Assembly (NCBI RefSeq): GCF_032854445.1
Contig: NC_088306.1
Coordinates: forward strand, 12,831,386-12,891,385
Origin: Liolophura sinensis
Lineage: Eukaryota; Mollusca; Polyplacophora; Chitonida; Chitonidae
Direction: 5' to 3'
Length of the DNA stretch: 60,000 bases
The position numbers were made by a program, and so were the translations under genes. Each line of letters starts with the position of its first letter. Position 1 is the stretch's first letter. Below the pieces are notes generated by a model that did no database searches, had not been told where the DNA came from, and was given only the letters and a program-made list of their open reading frames with translations. This document shows, piece by piece, positions 34,167 through 43,439 of this stretch.

Positions 34167-35439
34167 ATACTTACGAACAGCTACGAGTAATAGGCCGCCT
34201 ACTGCGACAACTAGAGCCCAGACATTATCGGCCAGCCACCCAGCCGCTTTCCCGAGAAGGTTCTGTAGCCAGGACACGATACTGCCAATAATACCCGGAA
34301 TCGCAGCGGCAGCCTTCCCAGCCAGCTTGCCAAGGGCGGTGCCAGGGACTGGAGATGCTTTTTCACCCCATTCTTTAAGACCACGCCCGTCGGATGGAGG
34401 TGGCGTTGGCTGGATACCCCCACCGAAACAGCCAGTCAGCGCTAACTTTATCGCTAACCCCAGTGTCGAGATCACCATCCCAATTGCCGTGAGAATGGAG
34501 ACCACGGTTATACCCTGCTCTCGGAAGAGGGTGTGGACGTGCTCAGTCAGAGTTGTATCCTTGTGTAGGATGCGATCGATCGTCTGCTTGATACGGCGTA
34601 TTTGCGTGCGCAGGGCTTCATCAGTTAAAGAGGCTGCTTCGAGCCGGGCCACCCTCTCGTCCTCGAGATTCCTTATTCGGTCTGCGATCCGACGCCGGGA
34701 GAATTCTTCAGGGCCTCCTCCAACTTCTGTTTTTGTTTTGCGATGTCCTTATCGAGAATTGACAGGTTGGTGAGGTTATTCGATTGTTCGCCTTCCGAGG
34801 TCTGCAGTGCCTTGTCAAGCCCCAGAAGTTCTCGCATGGGAAGAGGAGGGTCGTTTATCGTTTCAAGAGCCCGCCCGACCTCACTATCCGTCAAGCTTGT
34901 TTCCATTGTGTGGACAGCATCAGCGGCCTTATTCGCTGGTTGGCTTAAATCCTTCAGCTCCATGGTATCTGCCTCGGCGGCCGCGGCACCGAGTTCTGAA
35001 TTCGCTGTCTCCAGGGCTGAGACTGCTGCCGGAGGCAATAATTGCTGTCTTATTGTTCTCCAGTTTGGAAAGTTCATCTCCATCCGAACAACCTCAACCC
35101 CTCCTTCTTGGCGATTGTTGAGAGGGCTAGCGGTTCTCTTGATGTTTTGTGGGGCGATGTCCAGATTGGGTAGGCCACGAGTCGCAGACGCCCTTTTTGG
35201 TCAAGCTCAAAATTCGCGTAATTGATATGGTCTGGGGGCAAGGCGATCCCTCTTTGCCAAGAATTTGTAAAAATTATTCACGCGGCCCGCGTCAGCTCTT
35301 GTTGAAGGTTTCTGGCGGTCGCACCCCGGCTTTGTTGCTCGGGAACATTATCACCTGCAGAGAGAGGGGTCTGTTCGTCGTCGTTGTTGTCCTCTCTGGC
35401 GTCGTCGAATGCCGGGTTATTAAAGTCATAGTCTGCCAT
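34140..35439 (-). pseudogene. Element gene D: coiled coil plus two membrane segments (frameshifted)
   Basis: ATG at 35439 (MADYDFNNPAFDDAREDNND), an acidic start. Frame changes follow near 35285, 35230, 35105 and 34690. The middle is Ala/Glu/Lys-rich and helical (LSILDKDIAKQKQKLEEALK). The intact C-terminal 170 codons (34140-34652) hold IRRIKQTIDRILHKDTTLTE, a hydrophobic segment (ITVVSILTAIGMVISTLGLA), a Pro/Gly linker, and a last segment ALVVAVGGLLLVAVRKY. It ends tail-to-tail with gene C, overlapping by 27 bp. I recognise the C-terminal architecture from uncharacterised proteins in other invertebrate repeats. A membrane-active virion protein is a reasonable guess. Confidence 0.65.
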
Positions 35440-35480
35440 AATCCTCGTATTGAACTTTCAAGGTATGCCTTCAATACACA

Positions 35481-36423
35481 ATGGATGCATACGGACGCAG
35501 GCTAAACCCTTCAGAACACTCCGTAAGCCTCTCGGGGTACAAGGTGTACGGCAGTCCGTGGTCGTCACCAATAACCCGAGTACGATCGACCAGAATCAGC
35601 TACATTTGGTCCGCTTCCCCAACCTCGGCACAAATGACGTCATTGTGCCCGGTACGTGCGCTTGGCCTTCTCGATCACGATCAATCCATCCGACTAGAAC
35701 GCCACAGTGGTCGGGAATCTCGGACGCGCAGTAGTCAAGAAAACCACGATGAAAATCAGCGGGAATGAGGTAATGTCCATCGACGACTCTGATGTGTTTC
35801 ATTGCTACGGCGACTTATTTCTGACCAAAAACGAACGGCAGAATGCGGCCTACCAAGGCATCGACAGCGAAAACATGCTTAAACTTCGAGTCGGAGCGGA
35901 GGATGCAAGTGACGACGATGCTGGAGACAATACCATCGCTCACGACCTTTGGCAACCGGTTCCACATCCCACTAGACTTTGAGCTTCTAGATAGCCACAT
36001 GCCATTCTATCAGAGTGCCTTGGTCGACCGACTGGAGTACGAACTGACGTTCAACTATAACGGCCGGGTCATAAAGAAAACAGGCGATGCCGACGCGACT
36101 TACACCATCGACAACATCAGCCTGGAGTTCGATATGGTCACCGAAGAGAAGCTTGCTAGACAGATCGGCAACCAGTTTCCCGGGGGCGTCTCCATACTGT
36201 ATGATAGCGTCCTCCGCCTCCGAAAGGCTTTCGCGAGCAGACAAAGTGGTTGGCTTTCTTCAACTGCAAAGATCGGCACTCGTTTTAAATATGCCTGAAG
36301 GAGAACGACGTCATCGCGACCGAGAGCGAAAAGGCAGAGGTTCGACAGTTGCTTAAGGACAATCTGCATTCTAAGCTCCTGCTAAAGACTGATACGCCTA
36401 GCACATATCAAGTTTTATATTAG
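35481..36423 (+). pseudogene. Element gene E: jelly-roll major capsid protein (hexon-like), broken and short
   Basis: ATG at 35481 (MDAYGRRLNPSEHS), 41 bp from the divergent start of gene D. Coding pieces in shifting frames contain LGRAVVKKTTMKISGNEVMS, DVFHCYGDLFL, FHIPLDFELLDSHMPFYQSA and YTIDNISLEFDMVTEEKLAR. This order (symmetric strand with R-A-x-V-K-K, then the Y-x-D-L-(F/W) motif, then IPLDF...HxPFY, then LEFDMV) is that of double jelly-roll capsid proteins of Polintons, adintoviruses and their relatives. A TAG interrupts the first third (SITINPSD/NATVV). After about 36240 the frame changes again and the second jelly-roll expected of a ~450-600-residue protein is not visible, so part of the gene is probably deleted. 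Confidence 0.75.
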
Positions 36424-36450
36424 ACGTAGGCGCTCCTTTCCGATGAAGCG

Positions 36451-37049
36451 ATGGATACCGACGAGGCTTATAGACGAGATTCTGGCGCAGATAAGGAGCC
36501 CGGCCTCAGCCAACAGCCCGGCCTCAGCCAACAGCCCGGCCTCAGCCAACAAGATGATACACGGCAGCTCCGGGATAGGCTGGCGGCACTTGCGGCGAGT
36601 GGGCAGGCCAAGCGATATCTGGGAAAAGACGTAACGGTCGCTGAGATCGACGCCATGAGCGACGAAGACGTTGAAAGGTTGTACTCCCGGTACGAGGCTA
36701 GCTCGGTGCGTGGATGGTTAACGGTCTCGGAGGTATGTTCTTGAGATCATATGTAAGGGCGGCCAGCTGGCTCCTACCTATCCCACCCGAGAATCGACCA
36801 ATGCTCATGGCACAGCTCGCCACCGACCCATTTGTTGAACAGGCGATTAACAGTGCAAGCTGCTGGCTGTACTACTGCTATGGTAAATACTTAGCTCCGT
36901 TAACCATGGCGTTGACCACTGCTGAGCACTATTCATTTAAACACCGCTGCTGCCCTAGAAATGAGCCGTATGATCCAGAGGAACATGAATACAACGAATC
37001 CGGAAAGCCCGAAGGAAGAGGAGAGGGTGACAGCGGATTATACGAATGA
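36451..37049 (+). pseudogene. Element gene F: small protein with PGLSQQ repeats (one frameshift)
   Basis: ATG at 36451. An 18-bp unit is repeated three times, giving three PGLSQQ in a row, then a charged region (RLAALAASGQAKRYLGKDVT, EIDAMSDEDVERLYSRYEA). A frameshift near 36710 leads to a conserved-looking C-terminal half with LPIPPENRPMLMAQLATDPF and YGKYLAPLTMALTTAEH. The second half resembles uncharacterised proteins that I have seen in invertebrate and fish virus-like repeats. No function is known. The 3' end overlaps the start of gene G by about 90 bp. Confidence 0.65.
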
Positions 37050-37470
37050 TAGCCCTGCTAAGAATCCCCAAAAATTCGCTGCGGGTCGAGCGGGTGCTGC
37101 AGCGAGAAAGGGCAAGGCTGAAAAGCTCAAGGACGATCTTCGCGAGGCAATGGCTGCTTTGCTTGGCGCAGTTGATTCTACTAAGAAACAGCCGAAGGAA
37201 CCGGATTCTACGAAGGAGTGGGGAGCCACAGATTTTGCGAAGGGACTTGATTCTATGAAGGAACGGGCACACCAAATCACCCACTGAAGGGCGCCCCTGG
37301 CGTTATTAGGCGTTGGCAGCCTTGCGGTGTTAGTGTTGCTACGCGTGTGGCGCAGCCGCGATACCGCACAACAAGATATTACGCCTGTTCCTTCGCAAGA
37401 ACAGAAACTCCATTTAAATACACGTCGCGACCCTTTCTATATAGAGCGGCATATCTACTCCAACCAGTGA
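36961..37470 (+). pseudogene. Element gene G: basic Ala/Lys-rich N-terminus and C-terminal membrane helix (in-frame TGA)
   Basis: ATG at 36961. The N-terminal half is strongly basic (NPQKFAAGRAGAAARKGKAE) and contains a degenerate repeat around DSTKK/DSTKE/DSMKE. A TGA (37285-37287) interrupts it; the same frame continues into a hydrophobic helix (LALLGVGSLAVLVLLRVW) and a polar tail ending FYIERHIYSNQ. The TGA may come from CGA by CpG decay. A DNA-condensing membrane-anchored virion protein would fit, but that is inference. Confidence 0.6.
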
Positions 37471-37690
37471 CGGAAAAGTACTAGTCAACGCGGCCTACCA
37501 CGCCGCTGTGGTCTCTCTCCTGGCTACTGGGTACGCTCGTCTCGGCCAGATGGTCCTGAAAGGAGCCCTGCCGAAGCTGGACTTAACACCCCGTAACGTC
37601 GGCATGGTCATTGCAGATGTAGGCCTGGCCATGTTTTCGAAGGAGTTGCTAATTAAACAGGGGCTCCTTCCTCCCAGTATAATCAAGTAG
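37445..37690 (+). pseudogene. Element gene H: ~75-residue hydrophobic protein, start codon not seen
   Basis: An open frame between two TAG codons (37442 and 37688) reads VNAAYHAAVVSLLATGYARL and LTPRNVGMVIADVGLAMFSK, two probable membrane helices. No ATG lies in frame before the conserved part, so the start is lost or the gene is fused to G. Compact size and neighbours suggest a small virion membrane protein. Confidence 0.55.
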
Positions 37691-37706
37691 TAATGGCCTC
37701 CTCGCA

Positions 37707-38120
37707 ATGATGATGGGCGATCCCCTCGTAAACGCTCTGGCCTTCAGCGGGAGCAACTATATGTTTTCGATGCTAAGGAGTTCCGGTGTCGACGAAGAGC
37801 GGAGGCGCCATGACCGCGCTGTAGAGCAGCTCCAAGCCGCCTAGGAAGAATGGGCCCGAAAGCATACTGAGCGCTTGGACTGGATCAATGATGAACTCCG
37901 CCGCCAGGGCCACGCTCTGCAAACGTTCCGGGATGTCGACGCTGCAATCCGCGAGTGTTCTAGGGTCACGGGCAAAACTCTTACACGCGATGCGCGCGAC
38001 GCGCTGCTGGGCTCAGAGCCACAGCTCTCCGATTTTTATGTGCCTAGTGAACACCAAAATCACTGCGAGATAACCTTCGCTATCCTGGGAATGTGTGTGG
38101 TTGGGGGTATGAGTTACTGA
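37707..38120 (+). pseudogene. Element gene I: ~137-residue protein with helical middle (one in-frame TAG)
   Basis: Three consecutive ATGs (37707, 37710, 37713) begin a frame that is open to TGA at 38118 except for TAG at 37842-37844. The visible parts are a short N-terminal MGDPLVNALAFSGSNYMFSM, a long charged helix (EERRRHDRAVEQLQAA, then EEWARKHTERLDWINDELRR), and a C-terminal hydrophobic end. Coiled-coil assembly is likely. No known family is recognised. It is convergent with PolB and overlaps its 3' end by about 7 bp. Confidence 0.6.
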
Positions 38121-40125
38121 ATCGCAAAACTCACCAAGTAATCCGAACTGACTGTGCTGGACTCGCCATCGAGCTCCTCGCCGTATGGCAGGCACGATCT
38201 TAGTAGTGAGGTGGTTCTGCGCACGCAAATACGCCGGATGAATAACATCCGAGTAAGATTGATGTGGGCGTGTGCTAGCATGCTCGCCCGCTGGAGGGCG
38301 TACTGCGGCTGGGCCCCATCGTAGTAGGTCAAGACCCACCCAGAGGGCACCGTTCGGGCGCACCCACTAGGGAGCCGTTTTTGCTCAGATGCCGCGTCAT
38401 CCGCTTGCCATCGGCCTTGGAGCCCTGGGTACATTGTACTGGGGCCTGAGAGCAACGAGCCCCTCTGTGACCTCGAGGTGGGTTAGGAGGCCTGTCTCAG
38501 TGAGATAGGCTAGGAGTGCCGTGGGGGCCCAGACTTTTGCGATGAGGTGGCCCGCAAACCACGCAGGTATGACCGGGTGGCAGTGGGGCGAGAACTCTCA
38601 CGAACGTACGCAGGCGAAGCCTGTGCCGATGTCGACGGGCAGCGGGCCGTTGATTGCGACGAGGGCCATACAGTGGCCGGGATGACAAAACCGCCTGAAC
38701 CAGGGTGCGGCCTCGCCGTGACCCTGGAAAGAGGCAGGGTAACAGCCTTTCATATCGATGCTAACTCCGTCCTGTGTGTGGTAGCCCGGGGAGTTCCACA
38801 GGCCGCCGTGGCCATGCTCGACGCAGGCTGCCTGGACCTCGTCCAAGAGGTTGGCTGGCGTGGGTCGCCAGTCGTTCTTCTTCCTTGCTTCCAGGCTCGC
38901 GGCGTGATTCTCGCCGAAGGCCTTGCTGGCCAGTGCCTCGGGGTCCTCGGGAGATAGGTGGCGACAGGCGGCGATCAAGGCCTCGTGCACGAGGCTGGTC
39001 CGGTAGGCTCGCCCGTCGGCGAGGACGAACTGGTTGACAGTGAGCTTCCGTCCTTCGCTGCCCCCCAGCAACCAGACAGCCATCGGTTCGTCAGCGACCT
39101 CTTTTCGGATCGCCTCCCAGACGTCGCCGGCGTACGTCCGGACTTCTCGGGCTTGGGGGAATGCCAGCTCCGTTCCCCAGGCGTGGCCGTTATGGAGTGT
39201 GATTTCGATCGGTTTCCACTTGCTGGCTCCATACTTGCCACTCGAGTGGAGGGTCTCGCCAGCGATGTCGCGGACGATAATGGCGCGCCGTGTGGCTGTC
39301 TCGAGCCCTGCAAGGTCCTGGAGAGTGGCCCCCGTCTCGTGGACACCAGCCTCCCAGATTCCTATTTTCCGACGCTGGGCCGCCGTTAGTCCGTGTCCCC
39401 GGGTGGCGCTCTTGAGGTGGTTTAGGGCCACCCGGGCGACACAGTTGAAGTCACCTGCACGCATAGGGGCGAGGTTGGCCTGATCGGGCGCTCTGGTTGG
39501 GTACAGCCCGTATACGACAGCTGACATGGGATAGGCGTTCCCGAAGTAGGGCCGGTCAAAACCCTCAAGAAGACCCGGGTTCGTTTGGGCTGTAATCTCG
39601 ATTACAGCTTTTCTTCGTGTTCTACCCTCCCGGAGGGGTTGGAAAGTAACCTCGACCACAAAGACGCCTTCTTCCTGTTCCTTTATCAGCTTGATCTTGA
39701 TGAGGTATTCGCCTTCTAGGCTTCCCAGGATGTCTGCTGAACGGGCGGTGTTGATCGTGTTGTCTTGTACCATGTTGCCAGCGACGACACGGATGCGGTC
39801 ATTGACGACCACGTCGCCAAGGTCATGAGGGTCAGAGGTCTCCTGCCCGCCACGAGGTATAGACGTGGGAAGCGCCTTCCCGGGCGTGCTGCTTTTTGGC
39901 GCGCCCCACGAGCTTTGCCGGCTCCGGCTCAAGCTGGCCTGCTGCCGCCGGCCGGTCGAGATCGAAGCCGAGGGCAATATCGACTGCCCCAAGGCGCTTG
40001 GCCTCGGCAGCGAAGTCCTTAGCATCTCGGCGCTTGGTCTCATTGGCCGCTTGGGCCTTGGTGGCCGCTATGTAGCGGTCCCGAAGGGTCTCTAGGGCCA
40101 CACGGAGCGGGGGTAGGCTGGCCAT
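38114..40125 (-). pseudogene. Element gene J: family-B DNA polymerase, protein-primed type (broken)
   Basis: ATG at 40125 (MASLPPLRVALETLRDRYIA), or 75 bp further upstream. A frame change near 39.9 kb leads into a 38598-40043 frame of 481 codons. It contains FNCVARVALNHLKS, KPIEITLHNGHAWGTELAFP and the polymerase motif A region SIDMKGCYPASF, the D-x-x-x-x-Y-P signature of PolB. A TGA (38598) then interrupts; the frame continues to about 38396 and, after another shift, gives WVLTYYDGAQPQYALQRASM, which fits the motif B neighbourhood. Where motif C (D-T-D-S) should follow, at about 38205-38225, the two Asp are not present. From memory the N-terminal part most resembles PolB proteins expanded in arbuscular mycorrhizal fungi. 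This is the replicase of the element and is inactive here. Confidence 0.82.
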
Positions 40126-40272
40126 CTGCCAGTGAGGATTTCGTACGCACGGCGTAATACTGATGCTTTTTCCGCGTGCGTCATTACCGATATCAGTCAA
40201 TTCGATTGGGTATTAACAACCGTTTCATTTCTCTAAATGGTCGTCTCGGTGGACGGGTATATACAATGGGGG

Positions 40273-40545
40273 TTAGGGGTCAATCCTAGTGAAACGTTTA
40301 AACTCCTTCTCGAACGCTGTCTGCTTTCGCTTCCAGTTGTTGGTCTTTGCGTTGTCATACCCACAAGCTTGGCAGAGACAGAAAGCGTTTTTAGCACCCT
40401 TCCCGCACTTGCTACACGGTTGGAGTGGCGGCCCCTTACGGAGGCGAAACAGGTGGATTTTACAGTGCGTGCCTAGGCAGGGGCGGCCGCAGAGGTCGGT
40501 TGTGCCAATCATGAGCCAGGCGCACGTGTTTGTTCCTCGAGTCAT
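40273..40545 (-). CDS. Element gene K: 90-residue Cys-rich (zinc-ribbon-like) protein
   Basis: Intact ORF with ATG at 40545 (MTRGTNTCAWLMIGTTDLCG). Three Cys pairs stand out: C-x2-x-C/H around CGRPCLGTHCKIH, CSKCGKGAKNAFC and CQACG, spaced like two zinc-binding ribbons, followed by a Lys/Arg-rich tail (NNWKRKQTAFEKEFKRFTR). It ends about 70-150 bp before the PolB start on the same strand, so the two are probably co-transcribed from the right end. A nucleic-acid-binding accessory or regulatory protein is likely; the family is unnamed. Confidence 0.7.
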   Translation of the reverse strand: MTRGTNTCAWLMIGTTDLCGRPCLGTHCKIHLFRLRKGPPLQPCSKCGKGAKNAFCLCQACGYDNAKTNNWKRKQTAFEKEFKRFTRIDP

Positions 40546-40602
40546 CGTGTATATTGGCTGCTTATCACTTCGTATACTACTGCGGATGGGTATGTCCAAA
40601 AG

Positions 40603-40823
40603 GTAAACAAACGTGGACGCCTTGGCTAGGGGGGCGCCCAAGGTGGGGGGGGGGGGGGTTGTGGCGCCCCTCTGGCTGTCTAGTTCGGGACAGGCGAGAT
40701 GCGTTGTTTTTTTAGCCCACCAGACCTGTTTTTGGGGGGTTGAATACCTATAAACATGCCCCGGAAATACCAATAGGCGCTTCAACGGCCTCACCGAGTA
40801 GTATGCTGGCACCCCCTGCTGCT
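40603..40823 (-). repeat. Right terminal inverted repeat
   Basis: Reverse complement of the left repeat; its outer end reads tgctggcaccccctgctgct. The tandem GCT/AGC at the tip resembles the short reiterations that allow sliding-back initiation in protein-primed replication; that last point is inference. Confidence 0.95.
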
Positions 40824-41280
40824 GGAGATGCTAATTCGGTTTGGGATATACTAATTGTTTGATTTGGGAGATGTTTGTTTGGTTTGGGAGATGTTTGTTT
40901 GGCTCGGGAGATGCTAATTCGGTTTGGGATATATTAATTGTTTGATTTAGGATATGTTTGGTTGGTTTGGGAGATGCTAATTCGGTTTGGGATATACTAA
41001 TTGTTTGATTTGGAGATGTCTGTTTGGTTTGGGAGATGCTTGTTTGGTTTGGGAGATGCTAATTCGGTTTGGGACATACTATTTGTTTGTTTGGTTTGGG
41101 AGATGCTAATTCGGTTTGGGATATATTAATTGTTTGATTTGGAGATGTTTGTTTGGCTTGGGAGATGTTTGTTTGGTTAAGGGGATGTTTATTCGATATA
41201 GCCGTAGATGCTTATTAGGGTTGGATGATGTTTGATTTCGGAGATGCTGATTTTATTCGGTAGACGTATTTTTGGCTGCT
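40824..41280. repeat. Same minisatellite, right part
   Basis: Continues immediately after the element with ggagatgctaattcggtttg and the 'ggatatactaattgtttgat' marker, then decays after about 41170 into imperfect units before unique DNA. This places the element inside a once-continuous array. Confidence 0.95.
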
Positions 41281-42890
41281 TTCGCTTTCCATAGTATTAT
41301 ATATCTAACTAGGTGCAGTAGTCACAAAATCCACTTCAGATTTGCACACACCTTTCCTTTACACTTATATCTCTTAAGATACGCGCTTCACAAAACTGTG
41401 CAAATTATTCCTCTACAACCCATAGTTCTGTGAGAATGTTTCAAAATATTGGTTGCACATGTGATTGAAAAGGTTGAGGAATTAAGGTAATATAAACAAA
41501 AGATAGAATTATAGTATACTGAATGGGTCTAACTCCCCCAAAAGCTGTCTGACACAGGTTCACCCTAATTGTCCTCCATAACACATGACCACATTTGCAT
41601 TACTGATACATATCTTCTCAATCATTCACCCTTGTCCATTCAAAGAATCTATGTAAGGACGTTTACAACATACTTATACGAAAGACTATGTCAAACAAAT
41701 GTGTGTCCTTGAATGCTGACTTCCCATTTCGTCCGTACAGGTTGAATTTCATTGCCATATCATTTGTCATACTGTGTGACACAATTCTCTTTCTGCATTC
41801 ATCAAGGCTTCGCCCATCTAGATTTCCAATAGCAAATGCCTGGAAAAAAATATGTGCACTTGTACAATGTGGCTATGCTAGAAAGATTAAAAGGCCAAAT
41901 CATCTTTTGTCACAGAGCACATAGCAACATGACACCATTTCAGGTTAGTACATGCACTGATATTATTGTTCCATCATTTTAAACAGTTTCATATCCCAAC
42001 GTCACACCATCATGAAAAAGCACATGATAACCTGTTAGGTAAAATTTAATAGGCAAAATCATTTATCAGAAGTGTGAGAAGTAAAAATGAGATTTGTGGT
42101 CAGTTTAGAGTGTTAATGCTTGACCAAACGTGAAGGCAAATTATCTAGACGTCGTTGTATTATATAACCATACAAACATGAAACTAGGTATTAGTTTGAT
42201 AATTCATTTCTAGAACCAGCCACAAACTAGGTCTTTCCCTTAATGTTTTGAACAAAGAATCGAAATAAATAGACAGACACATGTATCTCTGATAATACTG
42301 GCAGTGCTTTGTAGACGGTACAAAGGAAACAAATTATTGGGAATATGTTTGAGATTCTGAGTTAATGCATTCATAAAAGTCCCAGAAATTTTCACTGTGA
42401 CATGTAAAACAAATATATAAATGCAGAAAGTAAGCAGTAACTTGAATATCATTTCAGATTTGATCAAACTGCCTAATATCCGTAACATTCAAAGAGAAAA
42501 AATCTGACTGCAGAAATGAGTAGATTTTTGTCACACTGCTTTAAAACTGTTTCTTCTGGAAATTGGAATTGCTATTTTGTTTTTAACTTCCTGTTTATGA
42601 GAAAGTTTGATCTCCATTGATTCAAAGTCCGTAGTTGCCTTCAGTGCAAAAGATACACCCTCAGGCAATGACAGATCACAATCCGAGGCACGCACTCCTG
42701 TTCAGCTGTCTTAGGGTTGGTTGATCGTTGTAGGTTAGTTAATATGGATATGCTCATTATTCTCTCGCCCACAATATATCTTGTTTCCTTTATCCTAAAA
42801 AATAGATTTATATATGAACATTTAAATTTATTTTTCTTGGAGATTAACTATTAACAGTCAAAACATAACAAAACTACCAAAACAATATTT
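41281..42890. other. AT-rich spacer, nothing recognised
   Basis: No repeat, RNA or protein-like ORF is supported. The short ORFs here have no recognisable motif. Confidence 0.6.
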
Positions 42891-42894
42891 TGAC

Positions 42895-43060
42895 CTCGTT
42901 GATGTTTAACGCTGTACTAAGGAATATTTCACTTACATAATGGCGGTCAGGTGTATGGGTAGGAGAAAATCGGAGAAAACCAGCATACCCCACCAGGTAT
43001 ATGACAAACGTCCTGATGTCAGGTCACAGCCGATCCAGTTAGAGTAATTTGTAGATGCGA
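42895..43060 (-). mobile_element. Old SINE fragment
   Basis: The 'gatgtttaacgctgtactaa', 'ggaatatttcacttaca' and 'taatggcggtcag' blocks match the 3' half of the SINE family found elsewhere in the window. The rest is lost. Confidence 0.7.
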
Positions 43061-43189
43061 CCAGGTGACCCGTACGGCAGGGACCTGTGGTACGCACCAA
43101 GCCAGAAATTTGACCAATGAGCCAGCCACTTACACACGAGCCAGCAATGTCCCTTGAGAGAACTGATGCCATACCTTGTACTGGTGGTG

Positions 43190-43434
43190 CCATAGGGTCT
43201 GAAGATGCCCCTGTTGCACCAGGCTGTGTCCTTGGTGTAGACATTGACGACCCTCTCAGTATGGGCAGGCGATGTCAGTGGTGAAGGCGATGTCAGTGGT
43301 GCGGGACTTTTCACTCCTGCAGCAGGTGCTACTGATCTAGTTGTCTGTTGTAATAAACTGGTAGGAGGGTTAGGCAGAGCTAATAATTCCTCTCCTTGGC
43401 TCATTTGATCCCTTTCCGAGTCGGAAAGTCCCAA
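43190..43434 (-). CDS. Possible exon or gene fragment, Ser/Pro/Thr-rich, unidentified
   Basis: An open frame with ATG at 43434 reads GLSDSERDQMSQGEELLALP followed by a low-complexity SPAPLTSPSPLTSP stretch; an adjoining frame continues with VSTPRTQPGATGASSDPMAP. The GC content and codon-like texture stand out from the AT-rich surroundings. Splice borders are not clear, and I do not recognise the protein. It could be one exon of an unknown gene or an old insertion. Confidence 0.3.
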
Positions 43435-43439
43435 ATATC

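Larger units (their letters stand above)
29637..40823. mobile_element. Integrated 11.2-kb virus-like element (protein-primed PolB + jelly-roll capsid gene, TIRs)
   Basis: The element is bounded by ~220-bp terminal inverted repeats starting AGCAGCA and by the 5-bp direct repeat GGAGA, and is inserted into a minisatellite. It is visibly more GC-rich than the host DNA. Left to right it carries: a minus-strand membrane-protein gene, a minus-strand beta-rich gene, a plus-strand unknown, a minus-strand coiled-coil/membrane protein, a plus-strand capsid-like gene, four small plus-strand genes, then a minus-strand PolB and a small Cys-rich protein. This is the content of a mid-size eukaryotic linear dsDNA virus of the Polinton/adintovirus supergroup. 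No integrase, packaging ATPase or protease is recognised. Nearly every gene has frameshifts or in-frame stops, so this copy is inactive. Confidence 0.88.

Noticed and set aside
34042-35225. Plus-strand ORFs of 160-243 codons opposite gene D
   Set aside because: Shadow frames of gene D, rich in Ser/Arg, without domain-like features.
38547-39483. Plus-strand ORFs of 136-149 codons opposite PolB
   Set aside because: Shadows of the GC-rich polymerase gene; they carry no recognisable motif, while the minus strand has motif A.
29856-40600. Alternative genetic code (TAA/TAG read as an amino acid) in the virus-like element
   Set aside because: In-frame TAA and TAG occur in genes A, C, E and I, but genes G and J also have in-frame TGA and most genes have frameshifts, so ordinary decay explains them.
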